A stretch of 64,000 bases of DNA. Source: Pontivivens insulae. Lineage in GTDB: Bacteria > Pseudomonadota > Alphaproteobacteria > Rhodobacterales > Rhodobacteraceae. Position 1 is the stretch's first letter, and each line of letters begins with the position of its first letter. The DNA lies in assembly GCF_900302495.1 (NCBI RefSeq), contig NZ_OMKW01000002.1, positions 682,001-746,000 of the forward strand. Direction: 5' to 3'. The translations under genes were made by a program, and so were the position numbers. This document shows, piece by piece, positions 9,452 through 18,248 of this stretch. The notes below the pieces were generated by a model that saw only the letters and a list, made by a program, of their open reading frames with translations, did not search any database and had not been told where the DNA came from.

Positions 9452-9862
9452 CTAACGGCTGTGCCGGGATACCATCCGATAGTCCTTGCGCGGGCCAACA
9501 ACCCGCCATTCCGCCCGCCAATGATCAGCGTCATCAAAGACATAGCGGACGTCGTACAAGTCCGCCTCACACAGATGACTGGCCTCCGCCACGGGCAAGG
9601 AGGGGTCGAATCGATGGAAGAAGCGCTCATCGTCAAAATGCACGTCGATAAGACCGTCACGACTGGTCCAGAGATAGCGGCGGGTCGCCTCCATCGCCTG
9701 CAATCCGGCAAATTTTAGCGTCCCGCGCTCGTTGAGTTCCAGCCAGTCGCCAACGCGACGGAAAACCGCCTCTCCGACCAACTTGCCCGTCCAGTTGCTG
9801 TCGAGATCGAAAATATCTCGTTTCAGCGCCCACCGGCCCTCGAACCTGTCCAGAACACTCAA
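9452..9862 (-). CDS. DUF6314 family protein
   Basis: 136-residue protein of a small beta-rich family of unknown function common in Rhodobacteraceae. The FEGRWALKRDI start, FHRFDP in the middle and the C-terminal GPRKDYRM segment are the conserved parts. No ATG lies at the proper N-terminus; a TTG at 9862 overlaps the upstream stop (TTGA) and gives the expected beginning SVLDRFEGRW, so the gene is probably translationally coupled to its upstream neighbour. Confidence 0.65.
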   Translation of the reverse strand: MSVLDRFEGRWALKRDIFDLDSNWTGKLVGEAVFRRVGDWLELNERGTLKFAGLQAMEATRRYLWTSRDGLIDVHFDDERFFHRFDPSLPVAEASHLCEADLYDVRYVFDDADHWRAEWRVVGPRKDYRMVSRHSR

Positions 9863-10191
9863 TCGATATAGCGCCCGACTGTGATGCCGCCCTGGGCTCC
9901 GATGAAACGGACCGTGTCCCCGGACTGCTCCATGACGTAGCAAGCCCATAGATCAGACGGCGGCCAGGCCGAGCAGTATTGGTCCTGCGCCACCCGCCAC
10001 GAGCCTTGTTCGGGACGGCCGTTCGACGTGTAGACAGTCCTTCCGGAGGCCATGAAGGTCTGGGATGCTGCGCCATAATCCAGTGCCCGGTCCGTCAGAG
10101 CCGCCCGGATCTCCTCCCCAGAAAGGGGGCGCCAATCCTGGGCTGTGGCAGCACTTGCCACGAAAATCACGATCAGGGCCAGGGCACGCAT
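9859..10191 (-). CDS. Small secreted/periplasmic protein
   Basis: 110 residues with a signal peptide (RALALIVIFVASAATA, cleavage before QDW) and a mature domain with two cysteines (DQYCSAW and WACYV) that could form a disulfide. ATG 10191 follows AGAGGAT; upstream in-frame ATGs would place charged residues before the signal peptide. It overlaps the DUF6314 gene by four bases. Family not recognised. Confidence 0.65.
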   Translation of the reverse strand: MRALALIVIFVASAATAQDWRPLSGEEIRAALTDRALDYGAASQTFMASGRTVYTSNGRPEQGSWRVAQDQYCSAWPPSDLWACYVMEQSGDTVRFIGAQGGITVGRYID

Positions 10192-10264
10192 CGGGCCATC
10201 CTCTTGTGCGGGTGCGAAGCCCGGTCTATCACGCGCGCAACGTGAAGCGAAAGAGGCCTTGCCC

Positions 10265-11569
10265 ATGATCCCCCGCTATTCCCGCCCCGAAATGGTTGCC
10301 ATCTGGTCGCCGGAATCCAAATTCCGCATCTGGTACGAGATCGAAGCCCATGCCTGCGATGCCATGGCCGATCTTGGGGTGATCCCGCGCGAGAATGCCG
10401 ACGCGGTGTGGAAAGCCAAGGATGTCGAATTCGACGTGGCGCGGATTGATGAGATCGAGGCCGTCACCAAGCATGACGTGATCGCCTTCCTGACCCACCT
10501 CGCTGAACATGTTGGAAGTGAGGAAGCGCGTTTCGTCCATCAGGGCATGACCTCCTCAGACGTCCTGGACACCGCGCTGAATGTCCAGTTGGTCAAAGCG
10601 GCAGATATCCTGATTGCGGATGTGGAGGCGCTGCTGGCAGCGCTGAAGCGCCGTGCCATCGAGCACAAGGACACGGTGCGGGTCGGGCGCTCTCACGGGA
10701 TCCACGCGGAACCCACGACAATGGGCCTGACCTTCGCGCGTTTTTACGCAGAGATGGATCGCAACCTCACCCGCCTGCGCACCGCGCGCGACGAGATTGC
10801 GACCGGCGCCATCTCTGGCGCGGTTGGCACCTTCGCCAATATCGACCCTCGGGTCGAAGAGCATGTCTGCGCCAAGCTGGGCCTCGTGCCAGAGCCGATT
10901 TCAACGCAAGTGATCCCGCGTGATCGTCATGCTGCCTTCTTCGCGTGCCTTGGTGTTGTAGCGTCCTCCGTCGAAAACATCGCTATTGAAATCCGCCACA
11001 TGCAGCGCACGGAAGTGCTGGAGGGGGCGGAGTTCTTCTCTATGGGCCAGAAAGGCTCATCAGCGATGCCGCACAAGAAGAACCCCGTGCTGACAGAAAA
11101 TCTCACCGGCCTCGCCCGCCTCGTGCGGATGAGCGTGATCCCGGCGATGGAGAATGTGGCGCTGTGGCACGAGCGGGATATCTCCCACTCCTCCGTCGAG
11201 CGGATGATCGGACCGGACGCCACGGTCACCCTCGACTTTGCGCTGGCGCGTTTGACCGGCGTGATCGACAAGATGCTGATCTTCCCGCAGAACATGCTCG
11301 ACAACATGAACAAGTTCCCCGGCCTCGTGATGTCCCAGCGGGTTCTTCTGGCCCTGACCCAGGCGGGTGTGAGCCGCGAAGACGCCTATGTGATGGTTCA
11401 GCGCAACGCGCTGAAAGTCTGGGAAGAGCGCACCGATTTCAAGGAGGAGTTGCTGTCGGATACGGATGTCGTCGCGGCCCTCGGCGCGGATGCCATCGAA
11501 GAAAAATTCGACATGGGGTATCACACAAAGCATGTCGACACGATCTTCGCGCGCGTGTTCAGAGACTGA
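10265..11569 (+). CDS. purB: Adenylosuccinate lyase
   Basis: Acts twice in purine synthesis, splitting fumarate from SAICAR and from adenylosuccinate. The 434-residue length and the fumarase/aspartase-superfamily signature SSAMPHKKNP (around residue 265) identify it; GMTSSDVLDT and RVGRSHG are also typical. ATG 10265 follows AAGAGG and matches the family N-terminus (IPRYSRPEM). An inverted repeat at 11606-11641 may terminate it. Other purine genes are near (purC, purS, purQ) but in a separate unit. Confidence 0.96.
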   Translation: MIPRYSRPEMVAIWSPESKFRIWYEIEAHACDAMADLGVIPRENADAVWKAKDVEFDVARIDEIEAVTKHDVIAFLTHLAEHVGSEEARFVHQGMTSSDVLDTALNVQLVKAADILIADVEALLAALKRRAIEHKDTVRVGRSHGIHAEPTTMGLTFARFYAEMDRNLTRLRTARDEIATGAISGAVGTFANIDPRVEEHVCAKLGLVPEPISTQVIPRDRHAAFFACLGVVASSVENIAIEIRHMQRTEVLEGAEFFSMGQKGSSAMPHKKNPVLTENLTGLARLVRMSVIPAMENVALWHERDISHSSVERMIGPDATVTLDFALARLTGVIDKMLIFPQNMLDNMNKFPGLVMSQRVLLALTQAGVSREDAYVMVQRNALKVWEERTDFKEELLSDTDVVAALGADAIEEKFDMGYHTKHVDTIFARVFRD

Positions 11570-11605
11570 TCTAACTGACGGCTTTTAAAGCGTTAAATGC
11601 ATTGG

Positions 11606-11641
11606 GCGCCGGGTGGTCATAGCGAACCGTCCGGCGCTTTC
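11606..11641 (+). terminator. Probable terminator after purB
   Basis: GCGCCGG and CCGGCGC form a 7-bp stem with an 18-base loop, followed by TTTC, 36 bases beyond the purB stop. The long loop and short T tract make it a moderate candidate. Confidence 0.5.
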
Positions 11642-11687
11642 ACGTTGCTGTGCTTATGTGGGTCTCGACTTTTGCTGCAGCGCAGCA

Positions 11688-11708
11688 TATAGAGGGGATA
11701 TCTCTATA
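11688..11708. promoter_or_regulatory. Perfect 7-bp inverted repeat in the leader of the small helical gene
   Basis: TATAGAG and CTCTATA flank a 7-base spacer, 14 bases before ATG 11723 and directly 5' of the ribosome site AAGGGAAG. Preceded by a second hairpin-like TGCTG-CAGCG-CAGCA. Candidate operator or leader hairpin. Confidence 0.4.
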
Positions 11709-11722
11709 AAGGGAAGACTGAC

Positions 11723-12019
11723 ATGGCAGCCTCGCTTTTCGACCCGCTCGGGCTCGCCCCCCTTATGATCTTGCAGCAACAAACAACCCTGTCAGCAATG
11801 GAAACGGTCCTGCAAAGATCAAAGTTGATTGCAAAAGGATCTCTCACGGCTGTTGAGGCAACGGCGATGCTGGTCGAAAAGCCGGTAGCCTTTGCCGAAG
11901 GCACGCAGGACGCAGCCCTGGCTTTCGCGCGTGGCGAAAGTCCCTCAGCGATTTTTCAGGCCGGACTGCGTCCCGTTGCGCGCGCGACAGAGCGGAACGC
12001 AAAGCGTCTACGCACTTAG
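11723..12019 (+). CDS. Small helical hypothetical protein
   Basis: 98 residues, almost wholly predicted helix, alanine-rich and without signal or membrane segment. The pattern (DPLGL start, EKPVAFAEG in the middle, basic RNAKRL end) resembles small Rhodobacteraceae proteins often auto-labelled antifreeze protein or phasin-like; neither function is shown. ATG 11723 follows AAGGGAAG. The stop overlaps the convergent ATPase-zeta gene stop by four bases. Confidence 0.6.
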   Translation: MAASLFDPLGLAPLMILQQQTTLSAMETVLQRSKLIAKGSLTAVEATAMLVEKPVAFAEGTQDAALAFARGESPSAIFQAGLRPVARATERNAKRLRT

Positions 12020-12330
12020 GTCTCGCTCAGCAATTGCGCCTTGGCCTCGGTGAGCGCGACAACCATCCGGGCGCGCAAATCGACCTCGGACACCCGATCA
12101 CCTAAATCGGTGGAAAGCTTGCGATAGACATCCTCGTCGCCCGCCTCTTCGAAATCTGAACGAATGACCTCTTTCACATAAGCGGCAGCATCCTCTTCGG
12201 ATTTGCCGAGCAGTGCGGCCGCCCACTCCGCCAGCAATTTGTTGCGCCGCATCTCTGCTTTGAACTGCATTTCAGCGTCATGCGCGAATTTCGCTTCAAA
12301 ACTCCGCTCGCGCTCCGTCATCGAACTCAT
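12016..12330 (-). CDS. F1-ATPase inhibitor subunit zeta (DUF1476)
   Basis: Alphaproteobacterial zeta subunit that inserts into F1-ATPase and blocks ATP hydrolysis, first described in Paracoccus. 104 residues with the family landmarks ERERSFEAKFAHDAEM near the N-terminus (the inhibitory segment), RRNKLLAEWAA and RSDFEEAGDEDV. ATG 12330 follows AAGGGGACGG. Divergent from purC across 140 bases. Confidence 0.88.
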   Translation of the reverse strand: MSSMTERERSFEAKFAHDAEMQFKAEMRRNKLLAEWAAALLGKSEEDAAAYVKEVIRSDFEEAGDEDVYRKLSTDLGDRVSEVDLRARMVVALTEAKAQLLSET

Positions 12331-12470
12331 ATCCGTCCCCTTCCCAGGTTGATATAGCCCAATAGGTGGGGATCACGGCGGTTTCCCGCAAGCATTTGGC
12401 CCGAATCCTTGCCCTGCCCGGTCAGCCCGGCTAAGACCCGCCCATAGCTTCCAAGTGTTCGGAGATCGCC

Positions 12471-13232
12471 ATGGCGCGCCGCAGAATGGTCTATGAAGGC
12501 AAGGCCAAAATCCTCTATGAGGGCCCTGAACCCGGAACGCTGATCCAGTTCTTCAAAGATGACACCACCGCCGGCAACGGTGAGAAGCATGAGCTGATTG
12601 ACGGCAAAGGCGTTCTCAACAACCGTCTGTCAGAGCACTTCATGGAAGGCCTTGCCTCCATCGGTGTGCCGACCCACTTCATCAAACGCCTCAACATGCG
12701 CGAACAGCTTGTCCGTGCGGTGGAAATGATCCCGCTGGAAGTCGTCGTGCGCAATGTCGCGGCAGGCTCCATGTCCAAGCGTCTGGGCCTGGAGGAAGGC
12801 GCACCACTGCCCCGCCCCATCATTGAATTCTACCTCAAGAACGATGATCTCGGCGATCCGATTGTGTCGGAAGAGCACATCATCGCATTCGGCTGGGCCA
12901 GCCAGCAGGATCTTGACGACATGGTCTCGCTCGGCTTGCGCGTGAATGACTTCATGTCCGGCATGATGCGGGGCGTCGGCATCCGACTCGTCGATTTCAA
13001 GATCGAGATCGGGCGCGTGTTCGAAGGTGACTTCCAGCGCCTCGTCGTGGCGGATGAGATCAGCCCGGACAGCTGCCGCCTTTGGGACATTGAAACGGGT
13101 CAGAAGCTCGACAAAGACGTGTTCCGCCGGGATTTGGGCAATCTGGCCGATGCCTATACCGAAGTGGCCCGCCGATTGGGCGTCATGCCACGCTCCAACG
13201 GCTCGAACACCGGGCCAAAGCTGGTTCACTGA
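12471..13232 (+). CDS. purC: Phosphoribosylaminoimidazole-succinocarboxamide synthase (SAICAR synthetase)
   Basis: Ligates aspartate to CAIR using ATP in de novo purine synthesis. 253 residues; [11 protein letters not shown] near the N-terminus (nucleotide loop), [17 protein letters not shown] and [10 protein letters not shown] are conserved. It starts a run purC, small membrane gene, purS, alcohol dehydrogenase, purQ, with overlaps or gaps under 15 bases, so one transcript is likely. Its stop overlaps the next start by one base (TGATG). Confidence 0.96.
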   Translation: MARRRMVYEGKAKILYEGPEPGTLIQFFKDDTTAGNGEKHELIDGKGVLNNRLSEHFMEGLASIGVPTHFIKRLNMREQLVRAVEMIPLEVVVRNVAAGSMSKRLGLEEGAPLPRPIIEFYLKNDDLGDPIVSEEHIIAFGWASQQDLDDMVSLGLRVNDFMSGMMRGVGIRLVDFKIEIGRVFEGDFQRLVVADEISPDSCRLWDIETGQKLDKDVFRRDLGNLADAYTEVARRLGVMPRSNGSNTGPKLVH

Positions 13233-13429
13233 TGGATAAAGTGCTCGCCTTCCTGCGCCACCCGGCCACCGCGCTCGGCGCAGGGATCTATTTGATGGCG
13301 ATCAGCTTTGCCTGGACATTTTTCGGGATCGCACCGGGACCGCTGGTCATCGGCTCGTTCCTATGGGTTGGCGGCGGCATGGCCGTCGCGGCCTTCTTTA
13401 CCCTAGCCGAACGATCGGAGAAGCGATGA
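13232..13429 (+). CDS. Small two-helix membrane protein in the pur cluster
   Basis: 65 residues with two hydrophobic segments (about 14-31 and 38-56) and a charged C-terminus (AERSEKR). It overlaps purC (TGATG) and purS (ATGA), so translation is coupled to both. Not a recognised purine enzyme; function unknown. Confidence 0.65.
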   Translation: MDKVLAFLRHPATALGAGIYLMAISFAWTFFGIAPGPLVIGSFLWVGGGMAVAAFFTLAERSEKR

Positions 13430-13665
13430 AACTGCGCGTCCATATCATGCTGAAACCCGGTGTCCTCGACCCGCAGGGCGAGGCCGTGCGCCATGCGCTT
13501 GGTACACTCGGCTTTGATGGGGTCAACGGTGTGCGTCAGGGCAAAGTGATCGAGCTGGATCTGGCCGAAACGGATGAAGCAAAGGCCGTTGAGGCCGCGA
13601 GTGCCATGGCCGAAAAGCTTCTGGTGAACATGGTGATCGAAAGCTACCGGGTCGAGGTCGCCTGA
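13426..13665 (+). CDS. purS: FGAM synthase subunit PurS
   Basis: Small structural subunit of the three-part phosphoribosylformylglycinamidine synthase (PurS-PurQ-PurL), bridging the amidotransferase and synthetase. 79 residues starting MKLRVHIMLKPGVLDPQG, as in the family. ATG 13426 overlaps the preceding stop (ATGA). PurQ is encoded 1.05 kb downstream after an interposed dehydrogenase gene; purL is not in this window. Confidence 0.94.
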   Translation: MKLRVHIMLKPGVLDPQGEAVRHALGTLGFDGVNGVRQGKVIELDLAETDEAKAVEAASAMAEKLLVNMVIESYRVEVA

Positions 13666-13668
13666 CCG

Positions 13669-14706
13669 ATGCGCGCCGCCCTGCTGACAGACTGGCGGCA
13701 ATTGTCCATCGAAACGGTGGATGAACCGGATTGTCCGGCAGATGGCGTTGTGCTCGACGTGCTGGCCTGCGGCATCTGCAGATCCGATTGGCATGGCTGG
13801 ACCGGAGCCGACCCTGACATCAACCTCCCGCATATTCCCGGGCATGAGTTCTGCGGAACCGTGCGTGAGGTCGGGCGCGACGTGCGCAACTGGAACGTCG
13901 GTGACCGTGTCATAGCGCCGTTTATTCTGGCCTGCGGCCACTGCGGGGATTGCGCTGCGGGCAACCAGACCATTTGCGCGACGCAGGCCGTGCCGGGTTT
14001 CACGATCAACGGTGCGTTTGCGCAAGCCATCGCGGTGCCCCGTGCGGACGCAAACCTCACGCACCTGCCTGATGGGATGGATCCCGCCGTTGCCGCGGCA
14101 CTTGGCTGCCGGGTGACAACCGTTTGGCATGCGCTGACCGACCGTGCGGCCCTTGCGCCCGGTGAATGGCTGGCCGTGCATGGCGCTGGCGGCATCGGAC
14201 TTGCGGCGCTGATGCTGGGCAAAGCCCTCGGCGCGCGTGTCGTCATGGTGGATGTGGTGGCGGAGAAGCTGACCCATGCAATGTCTCTGGGGGCTGATGC
14301 CGTGATTGATGCGCGGGGCACGGATGTTGCGGGGGAGGTCCGCACCCTGACTGGTGGTGGCGCCCATGTGAGTGTTGAGGCCTTGGGAATCGCACAGACG
14401 ATGACCGCCTCCATCCGATCGTTGCGCAAGCTCGGGCGTCACGTTCAGATCGGCATGCCAGCAGGCGATCATATCAACGTTAAGCTGCCCATGGACGCGG
14501 TCTATTCGGGACAGCTGGCACTTTACGGGACACGCGGGATGCCCTCGTGGAAATATCCCAGTCTTCTCAACTTGCTGAATGGGGGTCTTGATCTCTCCCC
14601 CATGATTGCTCGCCGCGTGGCACTTTCAGACGCTGCCGCGGAACTCGCCCTTTTCGACGGAGACGCCCCACCGGGCATCGCCGTCATCACCGACTTCACC
14701 TGCTAA
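13669..14706 (+). CDS. Zinc-dependent alcohol dehydrogenase (MDR family) between purS and purQ
   Basis: 345-residue medium-chain dehydrogenase. Catalytic zinc ligands are expected at the cysteine of [12 protein letters not shown] and in GHEFCG; the structural zinc loop has four cysteines in [15 protein letters not shown]; the nucleotide fold has GAGGIG. Substrate unknown; such enzymes are often labelled alcohol or L-threonine dehydrogenase-like. It starts three bases after purS and ends 13 bases before purQ, an unusual place for a dehydrogenase. Confidence 0.85.
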   Translation: MRAALLTDWRQLSIETVDEPDCPADGVVLDVLACGICRSDWHGWTGADPDINLPHIPGHEFCGTVREVGRDVRNWNVGDRVIAPFILACGHCGDCAAGNQTICATQAVPGFTINGAFAQAIAVPRADANLTHLPDGMDPAVAAALGCRVTTVWHALTDRAALAPGEWLAVHGAGGIGLAALMLGKALGARVVMVDVVAEKLTHAMSLGADAVIDARGTDVAGEVRTLTGGGAHVSVEALGIAQTMTASIRSLRKLGRHVQIGMPAGDHINVKLPMDAVYSGQLALYGTRGMPSWKYPSLLNLLNGGLDLSPMIARRVALSDAAAELALFDGDAPPGIAVITDFTC

Positions 14707-14719
14707 GGGGAACGCCTCC

Positions 14720-15391
14720 ATGAAAACCGCTGTCATCACCTTCCCTGGTTCCAATTGCGACCGCGACATGCAGGTCGCGCTGGAGCGTGCAACGGGCAAA
14801 GCACCGGTACAGGTCTGGCACAAGGACACTTCCCTGCCAGATGGCGTAGATCTGGTGTCAGTGCCGGGTGGTTTCTCATTTGGCGACTACCTGCGCTGCG
14901 GCGCGATCGCGGCCCGCGCACCGATCATGGACGAGCTCGTGAAATTTGCAGAACGTGGTGGCCTGATCCTGGGCGTGTGCAATGGATTCCAGATCCTGAT
15001 CGAGGCGGGCCTGCTGCCCGGTGCGCTGATGCGCAATGCCGGGCTGAAATATGTGTGCAAGCCACAGGCTTTGACCGTCGCCACCGCCGACAGCGCCTTC
15101 ACTTCCGCCTATGCCAAAGGCGAGACGGTGACCTACGCCATTGCCCATCATGACGGGAATTACATTGCCGACGATGAGACGCGCGACCGTCTTTCTGGCG
15201 AGGATCGGATCGCGTTCACCTATCAGGGCAATCCCAACGGCTCGATGGACGATATCGCAGGTATTCTGAGCGACAACCGTCGCGTCCTAGGGATGATGCC
15301 GCATCCCGAACGGCTGAACGATCCGCAACTTGGCGGGAATGACGGCAGCCGGTTCTTCGAAGGGCTCACCGGCGTGCTTGCATCCGTCTGA
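14720..15391 (+). CDS. purQ: FGAM synthase glutaminase subunit PurQ
   Basis: Class I glutamine amidotransferase supplying ammonia to PurL. 223 residues; [10 protein letters not shown] near the start, catalytic cysteine in [10 protein letters not shown] (about C87) and the His-Glu pair in MMPHPER. ATG 14720 follows AAGGGG; in-frame upstream ATGs would overlap the dehydrogenase gene. Four bases after the stop begins a repeat element (15396). Confidence 0.95.
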   Translation: MKTAVITFPGSNCDRDMQVALERATGKAPVQVWHKDTSLPDGVDLVSVPGGFSFGDYLRCGAIAARAPIMDELVKFAERGGLILGVCNGFQILIEAGLLPGALMRNAGLKYVCKPQALTVATADSAFTSAYAKGETVTYAIAHHDGNYIADDETRDRLSGEDRIAFTYQGNPNGSMDDIAGILSDNRRVLGMMPHPERLNDPQLGGNDGSRFFEGLTGVLASV

Positions 15392-15395
15392 AGGC

Positions 15396-15569
15396 GATTG
15401 GGTATTTTAACCAATCCGAAACGAGACCTGTCGCAGAAAAAACGGGCGGTACAGGCTGGGGAGCCGATGACCGCCCAAGCCGAAGCCCTGCCCCTGACGG
15501 ACTGCTGCCGATGGACCGGCCCGATCCTAAGGGGCAGGCAGCGCTTCGGATTGGCGCAAATACCCAATC
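15396..15569. repeat. Nested inverted-repeat cassette between convergent purQ and galM
   Basis: Arms 15396-15420 and 15545-15569 are inverted copies, GATTGGGTATTT-N3-CCAATCCGAA, identical except for the three central bases. Between them are two further stems: GGGCGGT/ACCGCCC (15444-15450 with 15470-15476, itself enclosing GGCT/AGCC) and CCTGCCCCT/AGGGGCAGG (15487-15495 with 15530-15538). Each arm lies in the same orientation relative to the gene it follows (purQ forward, galM reverse). Could be a paired terminator, a REP-like element or a structured RNA. No credible gene is inside. Confidence 0.75.
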
Positions 15570-15593
15570 CGCCGCGCGACGCCATGTGAAGCA

Positions 15594-16583
15594 TTAGCTC
15601 TTGGCGATCTCCACCTCTAGCACCTGATGGTAGGGCTGTTCGGGACTGTAGAGGATCGAGGGCCAGTCGGGATTGTTCAGGCTGTCGGGATAGTGCTGGG
15701 GTTCCAACGCCATGCCGGGATACGCATCTGGCCGGTAGCCATCGTGATGGTCCACATCGAACTGGAAGTGCCACGTGTTGAACACCTGCAAGCCCGGCTG
15801 ATCTGTCCACATTTTGAGCCCTACGCCGTTGGCGATGTTGCGCAAAGTTGCGGCAGGCTGGCTTTGGTCCCGGTCGACACGCAGGACCATGTTGATGTCC
15901 ATCCCGATCTCTTTGGGATCAGCCGCACGCGGGCTACGCTCGGTCATGTAGTCGTAATGCGTGCCTTTAACGGGCAGGATCTCCCCGGTTGGGAGCAAGC
16001 TGTCATCCGTGGGCGTATACCGATCTGCATCCAACCACATCATGTGGTCGCGCACACCAAATTCCGCCCCCAATGTGTAGTAATTGTGTTGGGCCAGGTT
16101 GATCGGTGTCTTGCGATCCGGTGTGGCGCTCATCTCCATCCGCAGCTTCGGCCCTTCCAGCGACATGCGCAACTCGAAGGTTACCTCGCCCGGATAGCCC
16201 ATATGCCCGTCAGGGCTGGTATGGGTGAGGGTCAGCCCGTTGTCGTGCTGCTCCATTGCCCAGATCTGTTTGCCAAGCCCTTCAGACCCGCCATGAAGGT
16301 GGTGTGGCGGCTTCGGCACGTCGAGCTGATAGGTCTTTCCATCCATCTCGAACCGACCAAACCCCGTGCGGTTGGCCACCCGACCCGCGATGGTGCCATG
16401 GGCCCGCGAGTGTTCGAGATAGGTCTCGAACTCTGGAAAGCCCAACACCATGGACCGCTCAACACCGGATATGCGCCAGTCACGGATCACGGCACCGTAA
16501 TTCAGCACGTCGATCCGCGCGAGATCGCTTTCCAGCCGTGCTTCCAGAATGTCCTGCCCGTTCAGGGTGGCGATTTTTCTCAT
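15594..16583 (-). CDS. galM: Aldose 1-epimerase (galactose mutarotase)
   Basis: Interconverts alpha and beta anomers of hexoses. 329 residues; GRVANRTGFGRF (substrate loop), NLAQHNYYTLG (catalytic histidine region) and AYPGMALEPQHYPDS (catalytic glutamate region) are typical. ATG 16583 has GGAG 8 bases upstream; an earlier ATG (16601) would overlap the previous gene. It ends the minus-strand suy block, 15 bases after the Ldh-family gene. The sugar link to sulfolactate use is not obvious. Confidence 0.88.
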   Translation of the reverse strand: MRKIATLNGQDILEARLESDLARIDVLNYGAVIRDWRISGVERSMVLGFPEFETYLEHSRAHGTIAGRVANRTGFGRFEMDGKTYQLDVPKPPHHLHGGSEGLGKQIWAMEQHDNGLTLTHTSPDGHMGYPGEVTFELRMSLEGPKLRMEMSATPDRKTPINLAQHNYYTLGAEFGVRDHMMWLDADRYTPTDDSLLPTGEILPVKGTHYDYMTERSPRAADPKEIGMDINMVLRVDRDQSQPAATLRNIANGVGLKMWTDQPGLQVFNTWHFQFDVDHHDGYRPDAYPGMALEPQHYPDSLNNPDWPSILYSPEQPYHQVLEVEIAKS

Positions 16584-16597
16584 TGGGTCAGCTCCGA

Positions 16598-17602
16598 TCA
16601 ATCGAGAAGGGCGCGCACCTTGGCCAGCAGGGTCGCATCCAGGGTCACGCCCTCTTCAGCCGCTTTGGCCCGAGAGGTCAAGCGCCGTGATCCGGGCAGG
16701 CGCGCGCCGTCTGTTTCCGCGTAGATTGCCGCGAGATCCGCCATACGTCCGGCGAAGGCCCCGCCTGACAGTGCGGTTGCGTCAATCGCCAGCACCACCT
16801 GACCCAGATTTGGCGCCTCCCCTTCAGCGTCAAAAAGGGAGCTCGCCTCGGTCCCGAAAGCCGCACCTGCCAGCGCGGCCGACATCACTTCCACCATCAG
16901 CGCAAGTGCGGCCCCCTTGGCCCCACCCATCGGCGCGACAGTACCGGCCAGCGCAGTAACCGGATCGGTGGTTGGCTCTCCGTCCGGGCCAAGGGCCCAT
17001 CCTTCAGGGATCTCTGTCTTTCCGGCCTCGCGCGCCGCCAGGATCTTGCCCCGCGCGACAGTCGTTGTCGCCATGTCAATCACGAGGGGCGCAGGCTCCA
17101 TCGGGGCTGCAAAGGCGATCGGATTGGTTCCGAGAACTGACCGGGTCGAGCCCCAGAGCGCCATAGCCTTTGGCGCATTGCCGTAGGTGATCCCGATCAT
17201 CCCCCGTTCAGCCAACCACTCACAGGAATGGCCCGCCACGCCGAAATGGTGGGAGCGATACACAGCACAGGCCGCAATCCCGGTTGTTTGGACACGCCGC
17301 TCCAACTCTGGCAGTGCCAATTCGAAGGCTGGATAGGCAAATCCGAAGCCTGCATCCACCCGAAATAGCCCCTCGCGCACATCTTCGATCCGGGGCACGG
17401 CATGGCCGTCAACCTTACCGGCGCGGGCCTGCACAGCGTAGGACGGCACACGGCTGATCCCGTGTCCACCCTGCCCATCGGCCTGTGCGCGGACGAGGGC
17501 ACGCGCAGTCGCGGCCGCATTCTCTGCCGACGTGTTGCACGCAATGAGCGCTGCAGTTGCCAGCGCCTCTGCCTGTTCGAGTGTGAGGGTTTCAGTCGTC
17601 AT
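16598..17602 (-). CDS. Ldh-family (malate/L-lactate type 2) dehydrogenase, candidate (R)-sulfolactate dehydrogenase
   Basis: NAD(P)-dependent oxidoreductase of the Ldh_2 superfamily, 334 residues. Family marks: HGISRVPSY, SHHFGVAGHSCEWLAERGMIG, TNPIAFAAP and PMGGAKGAALALMVE. ComC, the (R)-sulfolactate dehydrogenase of sulfolactate-degrading bacteria, is in this family, and the gene lies two genes downstream of suyAB, so that role is the best inference; malate, ureidoglycolate or delta-pyrroline-carboxylate activities remain possible. ATG 17602 is preferred over GTG 17611. Confidence 0.75.
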   Translation of the reverse strand: MTTETLTLEQAEALATAALIACNTSAENAAATARALVRAQADGQGGHGISRVPSYAVQARAGKVDGHAVPRIEDVREGLFRVDAGFGFAYPAFELALPELERRVQTTGIAACAVYRSHHFGVAGHSCEWLAERGMIGITYGNAPKAMALWGSTRSVLGTNPIAFAAPMEPAPLVIDMATTTVARGKILAAREAGKTEIPEGWALGPDGEPTTDPVTALAGTVAPMGGAKGAALALMVEVMSAALAGAAFGTEASSLFDAEGEAPNLGQVVLAIDATALSGGAFAGRMADLAAIYAETDGARLPGSRRLTSRAKAAEEGVTLDATLLAKVRALLD

Positions 17603-17631
17603 GAACACCAATTTCCTATTTGTGAGTAAGG

Positions 17632-18159
17632 TCAGTCGACCCTGATATGAAAAACCGCCCAGACTTGCAGTGCCTCAAGCTCCGCATCCGCTTCCAGCGC
17701 AGTCTGGGGAAAGGCGATGAGGGTCGGGCCTAGACCACCCAACATGAAAGGCACGCCGGAAATATGGGTTGCCAGCACAGGCCGAGCCTCGGCCATCAGG
17801 TCCGCTGTTATGACCGCGCTGTACCCATCGAGTGCATAGATAGCGACGTCGCCCTCCAAGCCCGCCGTCGCTACAACATCAGCAAGCAGGGGACCCGAGA
17901 CCATGACGGGTTCCGAATATCCCGAGATTTGCGCGGGGAAGGACGTTTGATCGAGCGCCGCAAGATCCGCAGAGCTGAACGCAATCGCGTCATCGAACTG
18001 AATGCCAAGAACCTCGAAGAGGCTGGCTCGATCACCGCCCGGCCCGATTCCATCCGATATACTGGCCCCCGTGATCGTGATGAGCGGCGGCCCATCATCC
18101 GCATTGGCAGGCCCCATCAGGCCAAGCAAAACGAAAAGTCCAAAAACCGCGCGCCGCAT
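17632..18159 (-). CDS. Periplasmic molybdopterin-fold-like protein
   Basis: 175 residues with a signal peptide (RAVFGLFVLLGLMGPANA). The mature part looks like the small sulfite-oxidase-type fold (LLADVVATAGL, AIYALDGYSAVI) but has no cysteine to bind molybdenum, so it is unlikely to be a redox enzyme; binding a pterin or other ligand is possible. ATG 18159 follows GGAGGGCATCCTG. It lies between suyB and the Ldh-family gene on one strand, which hints at periplasmic sensing or sulfite handling, but that is only positional. Confidence 0.55.
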   Translation of the reverse strand: MRRAVFGLFVLLGLMGPANADDGPPLITITGASISDGIGPGGDRASLFEVLGIQFDDAIAFSSADLAALDQTSFPAQISGYSEPVMVSGPLLADVVATAGLEGDVAIYALDGYSAVITADLMAEARPVLATHISGVPFMLGGLGPTLIAFPQTALEADAELEALQVWAVFHIRVD

Positions 18160-18248
18160 CAGGATGCCCTCCACAAACTATGACGCGCAGGAGTTTATCC
18201 TGCGCGCCACCATCTCTCAATCCGGCCTTGAAAGGCCATCATTCGCGA

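Noticed and set aside
15398-15589. 63-codon plus-strand open frame across the inverted-repeat cassette
   Set aside because: Its ends are translations of the repeat arms and the inside is made of stem sequences; no ribosome site before the first ATG.
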